Source of the DNA: G020354785 sp964521285
GTDB taxonomy: Bacteria > Bacteroidota > Bacteroidia > Bacteroidales > UBA10428
Direction: 5' to 3'
DNA: 64,000 nucleotides
NCBI GenBank assembly: GCA_964521285.1
Contig: CAZFQS010000007.1
Location: 62,001-126,000, forward strand
Shown here: one piece after another, positions 1 through 8,952 of the stretch
How the letters are laid out: the number at the start of each line of letters is the position of its first letter
How positions within the stretch are numbered: the first letter of the stretch is position 1
Notes under the pieces: model-generated
What the model was told of the DNA's origin: nothing
What the model saw: the letters and a program-made list of their open reading frames with translations, nothing else
The model's database searches: none
Position numbers and translations under genes: made by a program

Positions 1-33
1 TCTGGTCAAATAATCTGCAATAGGATCTGTCAT
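1..33 (-). CDS. rpsH: 30S ribosomal protein S8, N-terminal fragment cut by the window edge
   Basis: The ATG at 33-31 opens a frame reading MTDPIADYLTR, which is the canonical start of ribosomal protein S8. It continues beyond base 1. It lies 45 bp after rpsN on the same strand, the expected order in the S10/spc operon. Only 11 codons are visible, so the identity rests on these residues plus gene order. Confidence 0.85.
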   Translation of the reverse strand, partial: MTDPIADYLTR

Positions 34-78
34 AAAAATTTTCTATTAATTATTTGCGATTTACACTATATATTTTCA

Positions 79-348
79 TTACCAGCTAGCTTTTTTGACT
101 CCTGGTATTAATCCTTCAGAGGCCATTTCTCTGAACGTTATTCTGCTTAGTCCGAATTGCCTCATGTAACCCTTTGGTCTTCCTGTTAGTATACATCTGT
201 TATGTAATCTGTTAGGATTCGAGTTTCTTGGCAATCTGCTTAATCCCTGATAATCTCCTTCAGCTTTGAGTTTAGCTCTCTTTTTAGCGAATTTTTCTAC
301 AAGTTGTTTACGCTTTATTTCGCGAGCCTTCATTGATTCTTTAGCCAT
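79..348 (-). CDS. rpsN: 30S ribosomal protein S14
   Basis: This 89-residue S14 of the small-subunit head contains the signature NRCILTGRPKGYMRQFGLSR near residues 50-69. It is the long zinc-independent (C-minus) form: only one cysteine is present and no CxxC pairs. The ATG at 348 lies 1 bp after the rplE stop, so translation is probably coupled. The length is normal for the family. Confidence 0.97.
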   Translation of the reverse strand: MAKESMKAREIKRKQLVEKFAKKRAKLKAEGDYQGLSRLPRNSNPNRLHNRCILTGRPKGYMRQFGLSRITFREMASEGLIPGVKKASW

Positions 349-349
349 A

Positions 350-907
350 TTAACCTCTTTTTATTGTTTTAAATGGTAAACCAAATTCTCTTAACAAAGA
401 ATATCCTTCTTCATCACTTTTTGCTGTAGTGACAAAAGTAATTTCTAATCCTAATATTTTTATTATCTTATCGATATCAATTTCCGGAAATATTATCTGT
501 TCAGCTATACCTAAATTATAGTTGCCTCTTCCGTCAAGCTTGGGATTTAATCCTCTAAAATCTCTGATTCTTGGAAGCGCTGCAGATATCAGTCTTTCAA
601 GGAATTCGTACATTTTATCTTTTCTGAGAGTTACTTTAACTCCTATGGGCATACTTTTCCTTAATTTAAAGTTTGAAATATCCCTTTTTGAAACAGTTTG
701 TATAGCCTTTTGTCCTGCGATTAAAGTAAGCTCTTCCTGAGCTACATCAATAAGTTTTTTATCAGCTACAGCCTGACCTACACCCTGATTAATAATTATT
801 TTTTCTAACCTGGGAACCTGCATTATTGATGTGTAACCAAATTCTTTGGTTAGCACGGGAATAATTTCTTCCCTATATTTTTTTTTAAGGTTCGGTATAT
901 AAGCCAT
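350..907 (-). CDS. rplE: 50S ribosomal protein L5
   Basis: This 185-residue L5 binds 5S rRNA in the central protuberance. Family motifs include IIINQGVGQA (residues 37-46) and RDFRGLNPKLDGRGNYNLGI (116-135). Its ATG at 907-905 shares one base with the rplX stop (TAATG), typical of coupled translation. The order rplX-rplE-rpsN is the standard spc arrangement. Confidence 0.97.
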   Translation of the reverse strand: MAYIPNLKKKYREEIIPVLTKEFGYTSIMQVPRLEKIIINQGVGQAVADKKLIDVAQEELTLIAGQKAIQTVSKRDISNFKLRKSMPIGVKVTLRKDKMYEFLERLISAALPRIRDFRGLNPKLDGRGNYNLGIAEQIIFPEIDIDKIIKILGLEITFVTTAKSDEEGYSLLREFGLPFKTIKRG

Positions 908-1230
908 TATTTAATTTCTTCTCCAGATTTTGTTGAGTATCTATAAAGTTTATTTTTTTCATTTAATTTTCGGCCGATTCTTGTTGGTTCGCCTGATGAT
1001 GGATCAATAAGCATCAAATTTGATATATTTATTGGGGCTTCTTTTTTTATAATACCACCTTGAGGATGTTTAGCGTTGGGTTTTGTATGCTTTGATATTA
1101 AATTAATACCCTCTACTATGGCTTTATTTGTTTTTCGAATAATCTCAAGCACTCTTCCCTTTTGTCCTTTATACTCGCCAGTTATTACAAATACTGTATC
1201 TCCCTTTTTTATATGCAACTTTTTTTGCAT
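907..1230 (-). CDS. rplX: 50S ribosomal protein L24
   Basis: This 107-residue L24 is an assembly-initiator protein with an N-terminal KOW motif, visible as KKGDTVFVITGEYKGQKGRV (residues 8-27). The rest matches the family, including the segment VEGINLISKHTKPN. The stop overlaps the rplE start by one base. Nothing is unusual. Confidence 0.96.
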   Translation of the reverse strand: MQKKLHIKKGDTVFVITGEYKGQKGRVLEIIRKTNKAIVEGINLISKHTKPNAKHPQGGIIKKEAPINISNLMLIDPSSGEPTRIGRKLNEKNKLYRYSTKSGEEIK

Positions 1231-1251
1231 TTATATAAATTTTAAAATTAA

Positions 1252-1617
1252 TTATAAAACCTCAGGTGCTAACGATATAATTTTCATATATTTATCTCTA
1301 AGCTCCCTTGCTACAGGGCCGAAAATTCTGGTCCCTCTTAATTCTTCTGTAGCAGTTAAAAGAACACAGGCATTATCATCAAAACGTATATATGATCCAT
1401 CAGATCTTCTGACCTCTTTTTTAGTTCTGACAACAACAGCTTTACTTACAGTCCCTTTTTTTACTTCTCCTGAAGGCAATGCATTTTTTACTGTTACAAC
1501 TACCTTATCTCCTATGCTGGCATATCTTTTTCTTGTGCCACCTAAAACTCTGATGCACAGAACTTCTTTTGCCCCGCTATTATCAGCAACTGATAATTTT
1601 GATTCTTGTTGTATCAT
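1252..1617 (-). CDS. rplN: 50S ribosomal protein L14
   Basis: This 121-residue L14 starts MIQQESKLSVADNSGAKEVL and carries the family signature region around GDKVVVTVKNALP. It sits at the subunit interface near L19. It follows rpsQ by 2 bp and precedes rplX by 21 bp. Length and order are canonical. Confidence 0.97.
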   Translation of the reverse strand: MIQQESKLSVADNSGAKEVLCIRVLGGTRKRYASIGDKVVVTVKNALPSGEVKKGTVSKAVVVRTKKEVRRSDGSYIRFDDNACVLLTATEELRGTRIFGPVARELRDKYMKIISLAPEVL

Positions 1618-1619
1618 AA

Positions 1620-1877
1620 TTATTTAGCTCTTTCAATAATTTCAATTAATCTCCAGTTTTTTTTCTTGCTTAAGGGACGTGTTTCCATAATTTTTACCAG
1701 ATCACCTATGTTGCATGTATTCTCTTCATCATGTGCAACAAATTTGGTAGTCTTATTAATAAATTTTCCATATATAGGATGCATTACCTTTCTCTTTTCA
1801 GCAACTACTATAGATTTATCCATCTTGTTACTAACTACTATGCCAACACGTTCTTTTCTTAAATTTTTTTTAGCCAT
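1620..1877 (-). CDS. rpsQ: 30S ribosomal protein S17
   Basis: This 85-residue S17 is a primary 16S rRNA binder with an OB fold. Typical segments are GIVVSNKMDKSIVVAEKRKV (residues 13-32) and GDLVKIMETRPLSKKKNWRL. It follows rpmC by 8 bp, as in standard ribosomal operons. Confidence 0.96.
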   Translation of the reverse strand: MAKKNLRKERVGIVVSNKMDKSIVVAEKRKVMHPIYGKFINKTTKFVAHDEENTCNIGDLVKIMETRPLSKKKNWRLIEIIERAK

Positions 1878-1885
1878 TTATATTA

Positions 1886-2092
1886 TTATTTATCCTTATT
1901 TTCTTCCAATGTCTTCTTTCGAAGAATAGTCTCCAATCTTGCTATCGTCTTCTTTGTTTCCCTTATTTTTAGCGGATTGTCAAGAGGAGATATTGCATGA
2001 TTCAATTTTTGTTTAATAAGAAAATTCCTCTCGTTGTCAATCCTTTCTTCAATTTCTTTTACAGATAGTTCATTAATTTCAGATGCTTTCAT
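1886..2092 (-). CDS. rpmC: 50S ribosomal protein L29
   Basis: This 68-residue helical L29 lies at the peptide exit tunnel. The core matches the family: MKASEINELSVKEIEER at the start and NPLKIRETKKTIARL later. It sits between rplP and rpsQ with short spacers. The charged C-terminal tail (KKTLEENKDK) is unremarkable. Confidence 0.94.
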   Translation of the reverse strand: MKASEINELSVKEIEERIDNERNFLIKQKLNHAISPLDNPLKIRETKKTIARLETILRKKTLEENKDK

Positions 2093-2103
2093 AGCTGATA
2101 GTT

Positions 2104-2526
2104 TTAGTTTTCAACATAATCATGTCTGACCACAAATTTCGTTGTAATAGGGAGTTTTTGCGCGGCAAGACGCAGAGCTTCTTTTGCTACCTCCATAGAT
2201 ACGCCCTCTGCTTCAATGATTATTCTACCTGGTGTAACAGGTGCAACAAATCCTTCCGGGGCACCTTTACCTTTACCCATCCTCACTTCCGCCGGCTTTT
2301 TGGTAATAGGTTTATCCGGAAATATTCGAATCCATATCTGTCCTTCACGTTTCATATAACGCGTTACTGCCTGGCGAGCTGCTTCAATTTGTCTCCCGGT
2401 AATCCATGCAGATTCTAAGGCTTTAATGCCAAATGAACCAAATGCTATTTTATTTCCCCGCTGAGCATTTCCTTTCATTCTCCCCTTTTGACATTTTCTA
2501 TATTTAGTTTTCTTTGGTTGTAACAT
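2104..2526 (-). CDS. rplP: 50S ribosomal protein L16
   Basis: This 140-residue L16 contacts the A-site tRNA elbow and 5S rRNA region. It begins MLQPKKTKYRKCQKGRMKGN and carries the signature MGKGKGAPEGFVAPV (residues 82-96). It follows rpsC by 46 bp. Length and composition are normal. Confidence 0.97.
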   Translation of the reverse strand: MLQPKKTKYRKCQKGRMKGNAQRGNKIAFGSFGIKALESAWITGRQIEAARQAVTRYMKREGQIWIRIFPDKPITKKPAEVRMGKGKGAPEGFVAPVTPGRIIIEAEGVSMEVAKEALRLAAQKLPITTKFVVRHDYVEN

Positions 2527-2572
2527 TTTTTTTCTGTTTTTTTATTAAAATGCATTTAATTGTACGAGCTTC

Positions 2573-3271
2573 CTATTTTCTTCTTTTTTTTAAATTTCCT
2601 TTTGGTTTGGAACTTTTTACCCCAATGTTCGGAGAAAGGTCTCTTTTACCGAAAATTTCTCCCTTGCAGATCCAAATTTTAGTACCTATTAATCCAACCT
2701 TTGTTAAAGCTTCAGCAACAGCGTAATCAATATCAGCCCTCAATGTGTGTAATGGTGTTCTTCCTTCTTTATACATTTCTGAGCGCGCCATTTCAGCTCC
2801 TCCCAGTCTGCCTGATATCAATACTTTTATCCCTTCCGCACCCATCCTCATTGTTGAAGCCATAGCCATCTTTATTGCCCTTCTGTATGAAATTTTACCT
2901 TCAATTTGTTTTGCAATATTATTGGCCACAATAGTAGCATCTAATTCCGGTCTTTTAACCTCAAAAATATTAATTTGAATTTCTTTATTTGTTATCTTCT
3001 TTAATTCCTCTTTAAGTTTATCTACTTCTTGTCCCCCCTTCCCTATGATTATTCCGGGTCTTGCAGTATTAACCGTAACTGTTATAAGTTTCAGGGTACG
3101 TTCGATAATGATTTTGGAGATGCTCGCTTTCATGAGCCTTGCGTTAAGGTACTCACGAATTTTATAGTCTTCAGCTATTTTATCAGCATAATTTTTACCT
3201 CCAAACCAGTTGGAATCCCAACCCTTAATAAGGCCCAATCTATTAGCTATTGGATTTGCTTTTTGTCCCAT
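2573..3271 (-). CDS. rpsC: 30S ribosomal protein S3
   Basis: This 232-residue S3 forms part of the mRNA entry channel. It starts MGQKANPIANRLG. The KH type II domain shows RPGIIIGKGGQEVDKL (residues 71-86), and the C-terminal domain shows ISGRLGGAEMARSE. It lies 9 bp after rplV. No irregularities are visible. Confidence 0.97.
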   Translation of the reverse strand: MGQKANPIANRLGLIKGWDSNWFGGKNYADKIAEDYKIREYLNARLMKASISKIIIERTLKLITVTVNTARPGIIIGKGGQEVDKLKEELKKITNKEIQINIFEVKRPELDATIVANNIAKQIEGKISYRRAIKMAMASTMRMGAEGIKVLISGRLGGAEMARSEMYKEGRTPLHTLRADIDYAVAEALTKVGLIGTKIWICKGEIFGKRDLSPNIGVKSSKPKGNLKKRRK

Positions 3272-3280
3272 TAAAAATTA

Positions 3281-3706
3281 TTAATTAGTTTGATTTACTT
3301 TTTCTTCTGATTTATTTAGACTATCTAAAATTATTGTTACATGATTTGATCTTTTTCTTATTCTATATGCCCTTCCCTGTGGAGCAGGCCTGATTCTCTT
3401 AAGTGTTCTTCCCTGGTTCACAAAAATTTCCTTTACAAATAAGTTACTTTCTTCTATCCTGGCATTTTCATTTTTATTCTGCCAGTTAGCAATGGCTGAT
3501 AACAAGAGTTTTTCAACCCTTTTGGATGATTCTTTTGATGAAAATTTGAGTAAATCCAGTGCTCTGTTAACCTCTTCTCCTCTTATCATATCTGCAACAA
3601 GTCTCATTTTTCGGGGTGAAGTAGGGCAATTATTTAGTCTGGCAATAAATTTGCTTTTTTTCGCCTCTTTAAGCATTTCAGCTCTCTGTCTTTTACGTGA
3701 ATCCAT
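3281..3706 (-). CDS. rplV: 50S ribosomal protein L22
   Basis: This 141-residue L22 lines the exit tunnel. The core has NNCPTSPRKMRLVADMIRGE (residues 26-45) and the hairpin-loop signature RTLKRIRPAPQGRAYRIRKR (104-123). The protein is slightly longer than the E. coli form at both ends, with a basic N-terminal extension before the core. The ATG at 3706 is the only sensible start. Confidence 0.96.
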   Translation of the reverse strand: MDSRKRQRAEMLKEAKKSKFIARLNNCPTSPRKMRLVADMIRGEEVNRALDLLKFSSKESSKRVEKLLLSAIANWQNKNENARIEESNLFVKEIFVNQGRTLKRIRPAPQGRAYRIRKRSNHVTIILDSLNKSEEKVNQTN

Positions 3707-3737
3707 TTTATAGTTATCTTTTTATAAGTTTTATGCT

Positions 3738-4004
3738 TTATCTCTGTTTACCTCCATGTCCTCTAAATATCCTTGTCGGAGAGAACTCTCCAAGCTTATG
3801 ACCTACCATATTCTCGGTTACATAAACAGGAATGAATTTGTTACCATTGTGTACAGCTATGGTATGGCCGACAAAGTCGGGCGATATCACCGATCTTCTC
3901 GACCAGGTTTTAATAACAGATTTTTTACCTGTCTTGTTCATATCAACGATTCTCTTCTCCAGTTTGTAGTCGATAAATGGACCTTTTTTCAACGACCTGC
4001 TCAT
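3738..4004 (-). CDS. rpsS: 30S ribosomal protein S19
   Basis: This 88-residue S19 of the 30S head starts MSRSLKKGPFID and carries the signature GHKLGEFSPTRIFRGHGGK near the C-terminus. It follows rplB by 11 bp. Length and order are canonical. Confidence 0.97.
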   Translation of the reverse strand: MSRSLKKGPFIDYKLEKRIVDMNKTGKKSVIKTWSRRSVISPDFVGHTIAVHNGNKFIPVYVTENMVGHKLGEFSPTRIFRGHGGKQR

Positions 4005-4015
4005 AGTATGTTAGA

Positions 4016-4849
4016 TTATTCGTTTTTAGTCTTTCGTTTTTCAACAATATATTTATTTGATGCCTTCTTCTTTGGTCTTGTTTTAAAACCTTTAGCAATT
4101 ATTCCTGTTCTTGATCTCGGATGACCCCCGGAAGCCTTGCCTTCTCCACCGCCCATAGGATGATCAACCGGATTCATAGCTACTCCTCTTACTCTTGGTC
4201 TTCTCCCCAGCCATCTTGATCTTCCGGCTTTACCTGATCTTTCAAGCCCGTGATCTGAGTTTGAAACTGTTCCTATTGTTGCTCTGCAAGAGGTCAGTAT
4301 CATTCTTGATTCCCCGGAAGGTAATTTTATTATTGCATATTTGCCATCTCTCGAAGTCAGCTGTGCATAGGAACCGGCACTTCTTGCCAAAACCCCTCCT
4401 CTGCCGGGTTTTAGCTCGATATTATGAATAAGTGTTCCTAAAGGTATTTCAGCTAATGTTAGTGAATTACCTATTTCAGGGGCAATTCCAATGCCTGATC
4501 TCACTGTTTGTCCAATTTTTAATCCATTGGGAGTTATAATATATCTTTTTTCTCCATCTTCATAAATGAGCAAGGCAATTCTTGCTGTTCTGTTTGGGTC
4601 GTATTCAATTGTTTTAACAGTGGCGGCCATCCCATCTTTATTCCTTAGAAAATCAATAACTCTGTATTTCCGTTTATGGCCACCTCCAATATATCTCATT
4701 GTCATTTTACCCGAACTATTTCGTCCACCTGTCTTCTTAAGAGGCCTTATTAAGGATTTTTCAGGCGTAGACCTAGTTATATTTTCAAATTTGGACGCTA
4801 TTTTGTGTCTCTGACCAGGTGTTACCGGTTTAAGTTTTCGTACAGCCAT
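4016..4849 (-). CDS. rplB: 50S ribosomal protein L2
   Basis: This 277-residue L2 supports the peptidyl transferase centre. The C-terminal signature PVDHPMGGGEGKASGGHPRS (residues 227-246) includes the conserved histidine region, and the basic tail KTRPKKKASNKYIVEKR is present. The spacer to rplW is 9 bp. It is an ordinary full-length member. Confidence 0.98.
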   Translation of the reverse strand: MAVRKLKPVTPGQRHKIASKFENITRSTPEKSLIRPLKKTGGRNSSGKMTMRYIGGGHKRKYRVIDFLRNKDGMAATVKTIEYDPNRTARIALLIYEDGEKRYIITPNGLKIGQTVRSGIGIAPEIGNSLTLAEIPLGTLIHNIELKPGRGGVLARSAGSYAQLTSRDGKYAIIKLPSGESRMILTSCRATIGTVSNSDHGLERSGKAGRSRWLGRRPRVRGVAMNPVDHPMGGGEGKASGGHPRSRTGIIAKGFKTRPKKKASNKYIVEKRKTKNE

Positions 4850-4858
4850 ATTAAATAA

Positions 4859-5149
4859 TTAGATATTGCTATAAAAATCAATTGTATCTCCTTCAATCAA
4901 AGTAATTATCGCTTTTTTATACGATTTAGTTTTTCCGCTGATAATTCCTGTTCGGGTGTATCTCATCTTTTTTTTGCCTCCATAACGCATTGTGTTAACA
5001 GAAGCAACTGATACATCATAAAGTTCTTCAATGGCTTTTTTTATTTGTATTTTATTTGCCCTTTTGTCTACAATAAAGCCATATCTATTCATGTCTTCAC
5101 CCTGGGAAGTCATTTTTTCAGTTACTATAGGCCTTATGAGTATACTCAT
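4859..5149 (-). CDS. rplW: 50S ribosomal protein L23
   Basis: This 96-residue L23 sits at the exit tunnel, where trigger factor and SRP dock. It begins MSILIRPIVTEKMTSQ, and the central loop VNTMRYGGKKKMRYTRTGI is typical of the family. It lies between rplD and rplB as expected. Confidence 0.95.
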   Translation of the reverse strand: MSILIRPIVTEKMTSQGEDMNRYGFIVDKRANKIQIKKAIEELYDVSVASVNTMRYGGKKKMRYTRTGIISGKTKSYKKAIITLIEGDTIDFYSNI

Positions 5150-5167
5150 TTTATTTATATAAATAAT

Positions 5168-5797
5168 TTAGTTCTCGTACATTTTATTCAGCACATCAAT
5201 AGAGCTTTCAACAAAGACAATCTTTGAGCAATTCATGATGTCGTATGTTGTTAAATCGGAAATAGTTACAACTTTTGAGTCTTTTAAATTCCGGGAAGAC
5301 AAATATATATTTTTATTTGTTTCAGATAACACCAGTAAAGATTTATTATCTTTAATTTTCAGGCTGTTAACAACATTAACATATTCTTTTGTTTTGGGCC
5401 CATCAAGATTAAAATCTTCCATAATCATTATAGCATTATTTTTTGCCTTATATGAAAGAGCTGATTTACGGGCCAGCCGTTTTACTTTCTTATTTAACTT
5501 AAATCGGTAATCCCGCGGGCTCGGACCAAAAGTTTTTCCACCTCCTCTAAATATTGGATTCTTTATACTTCCAACACGTGCTGCGCCAGTACCTTTTTGT
5601 CTTCTGATCTTTCTTGTGCTTCCTGTTATTTCTGATCTTTCTTTTGTTTTACTGGTTCCCTGGCGATTGTTTGCCAGGTATTGTTTAACATCCAGGTAAA
5701 TGGCATGATCATTGGGTTCTATACCAAATATAGTATCTTCCAACTCTACTTTTTTACCTGTATCCTGTCCTGCAATATTTAAAACCGATAATTTCAT
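5168..5797 (-). CDS. rplD: 50S ribosomal protein L4
   Basis: This 209-residue L4 carries the tunnel-constriction loop, with RRQKGTGAARVGSIKNPIFR (residues 64-83) and GGGKTFGPSPRDY (84-96). In E. coli L4 also represses its own operon, but no comparable leader is visible here. It follows rplC by 13 bp. Confidence 0.96.
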   Translation of the reverse strand: MKLSVLNIAGQDTGKKVELEDTIFGIEPNDHAIYLDVKQYLANNRQGTSKTKERSEITGSTRKIRRQKGTGAARVGSIKNPIFRGGGKTFGPSPRDYRFKLNKKVKRLARKSALSYKAKNNAIMIMEDFNLDGPKTKEYVNVVNSLKIKDNKSLLVLSETNKNIYLSSRNLKDSKVVTISDLTTYDIMNCSKIVFVESSIDVLNKMYEN

Positions 5798-5810
5798 CTA
5801 GTATTTATTT

Positions 5811-6440
5811 TTATATTCTATCAGGGCTCTCAATAACGACATATGAGCCTCTTGAACCTGGTACTGATCCTTTAAGGATTAATAAATTCTGTTCAGGAAT
5901 TATTTTAACCTTACGCAGGTTAAGTATTTTTACAGTACTATTACCAGTATGGCCAGCCATCTTCATTCCTTTGAAAACCCTGGAGGGGAAAGAAGAAGCT
6001 CCTAATGAGCCAGGGGCCCTGCTTCTGTTATGCTGACCATGTGTAGCATCACCAACCCCGGAAAAGTTATGTCTCTTAATAACGCCTTGAAATCCTTTAC
6101 CCTTTGATTTTGCAGTAACATCCAGCCATAAATCATTCTTAAAATAGTCAACTGTAATAACATCTCCAAGTTTCCAGTGTTTTACAAATCCTCTGAGTTC
6201 AACAACTTTTATTTTTGATGTAGTATTAGCTTTTTTGAAATGTCCTAACATAGCCCTGGTGGCGTTTTTTTCTTTTTTATTGTCAAAAGCTAATTGCACA
6301 GCAGTATATCCATCTTTTTCCTTGGTTTTTATTTGAGTAACAACACAAGGACCTGCCTCAATTATAGTACAAGGTACGTTATTTCCATTTTCATCACTGA
6401 CCGACGTCATTCCTATTTTTTTCCCTATTAACCCTGGCAT
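5811..6440 (-). CDS. rplC: 50S ribosomal protein L3
   Basis: This 209-residue L3 reaches toward the peptidyl transferase centre. It starts MPGLIGKKIGMTSV and holds the signature GDATHGQHNRSRAPGSLGAS (residues 131-150). It follows rpsJ by 21 bp. It is an ordinary full-length member. Confidence 0.97.
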   Translation of the reverse strand: MPGLIGKKIGMTSVSDENGNNVPCTIIEAGPCVVTQIKTKEKDGYTAVQLAFDNKKEKNATRAMLGHFKKANTTSKIKVVELRGFVKHWKLGDVITVDYFKNDLWLDVTAKSKGKGFQGVIKRHNFSGVGDATHGQHNRSRAPGSLGASSFPSRVFKGMKMAGHTGNSTVKILNLRKVKIIPEQNLLILKGSVPGSRGSYVVIESPDRI

Positions 6441-6461
6441 TTTAAATTGAATTTAAATTGT

Positions 6462-6767
6462 TTATACTTTTATTTCAACTTCTACCCCGCTGGGTAATTC
6501 CAATTTCATTAATGCATCAATAGTCTTGGGTGTAGAACTATATATATCCAGTAATCTTTTATAAGATGATAACTGAAATTGTTCACGGGATTTCTTATTT
6601 ACAAAAGGAGACCGTAGAACCGTAAAAACTCTTTTATGTGTAGGCAGTGGAATTGGTCCGCTTACAACTGCACCTGTGGTTTTTACTGTCTTAACAATTT
6701 TTTCAGCAGATTTATCTACTAGATTATGATCATAAGACTTTAATTTTATTCTGATCTTCTGGCTCAT
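6462..6767 (-). CDS. rpsJ: 30S ribosomal protein S10
   Basis: This 101-residue S10 (NusE) of the 30S head also takes part in antitermination. It begins MSQKIRIKLKSYDHNLVDKS and includes GPIPLPTHKRVFTVLRSPF. It lies only 18 bp after fusA, which joins the str and S10 clusters directly with no tuf gene between them. Confidence 0.97.
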   Translation of the reverse strand: MSQKIRIKLKSYDHNLVDKSAEKIVKTVKTTGAVVSGPIPLPTHKRVFTVLRSPFVNKKSREQFQLSSYKRLLDIYSSTPKTIDALMKLELPSGVEVEIKV

Positions 6768-6785
6768 TATTAATAATAAATTTTA

Positions 6786-8897
6786 TTATACAAAAGCTTT
6801 TAGTCCTTTAATTTTTTCTATTACATCCTGAGCTATTTCAGGTGGTACTTCTTCATAATGTGAGAATTCCATTGTAGAAGTCGCACGACCAGATGTAAGT
6901 GTTCTTAATATTGTAACGTAACCGAACTTTTCAGCCAGTGGTACTTTCGCTTTAATAACCCTTACACCTGCTTTAGTTTCCATGCCTTCTACTTTCCCTC
7001 TTCTCCGGTTAAAGTCAGCAATTACATCACCCATATATTCTTCCGGTGTTAAGACTTCGGCAGACATAATTGGTTCGAGTAATTTTACTTTGGCTTTTCG
7101 CATAGCTTCTTTAAATGCCCGTTTGGCTGCAATCTCAAATGAGAGAGAATCAGAGTCAACCTGGTGGTAAGATCCGTCTTTTAGTATAACTTTTAAACTG
7201 TTAACTGGAAATCCGGCTAATACTCCGTTACGCATTGCTTCTTTGAAGCCTTTCTCAACTGAAGGAATGAATTCTCTTGGTATATTTCCTCCTTTAACTT
7301 CATCAATAAACTGAAGACCTTTAACACCCTTATCGGCAGGAGAAAGTTCGACAAGGATTTCGGCAAACCTGCCTTTACCTCCGGTTTGCTTTTTGAAAAT
7401 TTCCCTGTATGTTACTACTGAGGCCAGTGCTTCTTTATATGCTACCTGAGGAGTCCCCTTATTACATTCCAAAGCAAATTCTCTTTTCAGCCTGTCTAAC
7501 AAGACTTCAAGGTGAAGCTCTCCCATACCACTAATTATTGTCTGGCCGGAGTCTTCATCTACTTTAACCTGAAAAGTCGGATCTTCCTCGGATAATTTTC
7601 CTAATGCCACTCCAAGCTTGACAACATCTGCCTGTACTTTGGGTTCTATTGCTATACCAATCACAGGTTCAGGGAAACTCATTGATTCAAGATAGATGGG
7701 TTTTTTTACATCGCAGAGGGTATCTCCGGTGACCAGTTCTTTTAAGCCAACTGCAGCACAAATATCCCCTGCTTCAATTTTATTTTTGGGATTTTGCTTA
7801 TTGGCATGCATCTGGTATAAGCGGGTAATTCTTTCCTTTTTCTCTGTTCTTGGATTATATACATTCATCCCGGATTCAATATATCCTGAATAGATCCTTA
7901 GAAAGGCCAATCTTCCAACAAAGGGATCAGTTGCTATTTTAAATACCAGTGCTGCTAAAGGTTCATTGGGATCCGGACTTCTTTCAATTTTTTGATCATT
8001 TCTGGGATTTTTACCTTGTACACTGCCAATATCAAAAGGACTTGGAAGAAATGCAGAAATAGCATCCAGCAGTCTTTGTACCCCTTTATTTTTAAATGCA
8101 GCGCCACACAACACAGGAATGACAGTTCTTTTAAGTGTGGCTTTACGGGTGGCTCTTAATAAATCTTCAACAGTAATGGATTCTTTATTTTCGAGGAATT
8201 TTTCAAGTAAATCATCATCAGCCTCACATATTACCTCAATTAGTTTTTCCCTCCATTCTTCCACTGTATCTTTCAGGTCTTCCGGGATATCAACATAGTC
8301 ATACTTCATTCCCAGAGTATCATCTTCCTTCCAGACTATGGCACGCTGTTCGATAAGATCAATTACACCTTTGAATGATTCTTCAGAACCAATTGGTATT
8401 TGAACAGGTACAGGGGTGGCTCCCAGTTTCTCCTTAATCTGCTTTACCACGCCAAAAAAATCTGCACCCGTACGATCCATTTTATTTACAAATGCTATAC
8501 GGGGGATTGCATATTTATCGGCTTGCCTCCAGACAGTCTCAGATTGAGGCTCTACACCACCCACAGCACAGAATATAACAATAGCACCATCCAGTACTCG
8601 TAATGAACGTTCGACCTCAACAGTAAAATCAACATGCCCGGGAGTATCAATAATATTAATCTTATAATTGTTGTTACGGAAATTCCAGTAGGTAGTAGTG
8701 GCAGCCGAAGTAATTGTAATCCCTCTTTCCTGTTCCTGTATCATCCAATCCATAGTTGCAGCTCCATCGTCAACTTCGCCCATACGGTGAGTTATACCAG
8801 TATAGAACAATATGCGTTCGGTAGTAGTGGTCTTACCTGCATCAATATGGGCCATGATCCCAATATTTCTGGTATAATTTAAATCTTTATTCATCAT
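6786..8897 (-). CDS. fusA: Elongation factor G (canonical translocase)
   Basis: This 703-residue EF-G catalyses GTP-dependent translocation. All G motifs are intact: AHIDAGKTTTTER (residues 16-28), DTPGHVDF with its catalytic histidine, and NKMD. The C-terminal domains III-V are complete. ATG codons at 8897 and 8894 are both possible starts; the family usually begins near MNKDLNYTRNIGIMAHID, so 8894 is equally plausible. It is the third gene of the operon after rpsL and rpsG. It differs clearly from the EF-G-like gene at 10191. Confidence 0.98.
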   Translation of the reverse strand: MMNKDLNYTRNIGIMAHIDAGKTTTTERILFYTGITHRMGEVDDGAATMDWMIQEQERGITITSAATTTYWNFRNNNYKINIIDTPGHVDFTVEVERSLRVLDGAIVIFCAVGGVEPQSETVWRQADKYAIPRIAFVNKMDRTGADFFGVVKQIKEKLGATPVPVQIPIGSEESFKGVIDLIEQRAIVWKEDDTLGMKYDYVDIPEDLKDTVEEWREKLIEVICEADDDLLEKFLENKESITVEDLLRATRKATLKRTVIPVLCGAAFKNKGVQRLLDAISAFLPSPFDIGSVQGKNPRNDQKIERSPDPNEPLAALVFKIATDPFVGRLAFLRIYSGYIESGMNVYNPRTEKKERITRLYQMHANKQNPKNKIEAGDICAAVGLKELVTGDTLCDVKKPIYLESMSFPEPVIGIAIEPKVQADVVKLGVALGKLSEEDPTFQVKVDEDSGQTIISGMGELHLEVLLDRLKREFALECNKGTPQVAYKEALASVVTYREIFKKQTGGKGRFAEILVELSPADKGVKGLQFIDEVKGGNIPREFIPSVEKGFKEAMRNGVLAGFPVNSLKVILKDGSYHQVDSDSLSFEIAAKRAFKEAMRKAKVKLLEPIMSAEVLTPEEYMGDVIADFNRRRGKVEGMETKAGVRVIKAKVPLAEKFGYVTILRTLTSGRATSTMEFSHYEEVPPEIAQDVIEKIKGLKAFV

Positions 8898-8952
8898 ACT
8901 AATTATCAGCTAGCAACTATAATTAACTCTTAATATTGTCAAATATCTTGTT

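Noticed and set aside
1076..1627. 183-codon open frame on the plus strand opposite rplX/rplN
   Set aside because: It lies antisense to highly conserved ribosomal genes, resembles no protein, and has the composition of a reverse-strand shadow.
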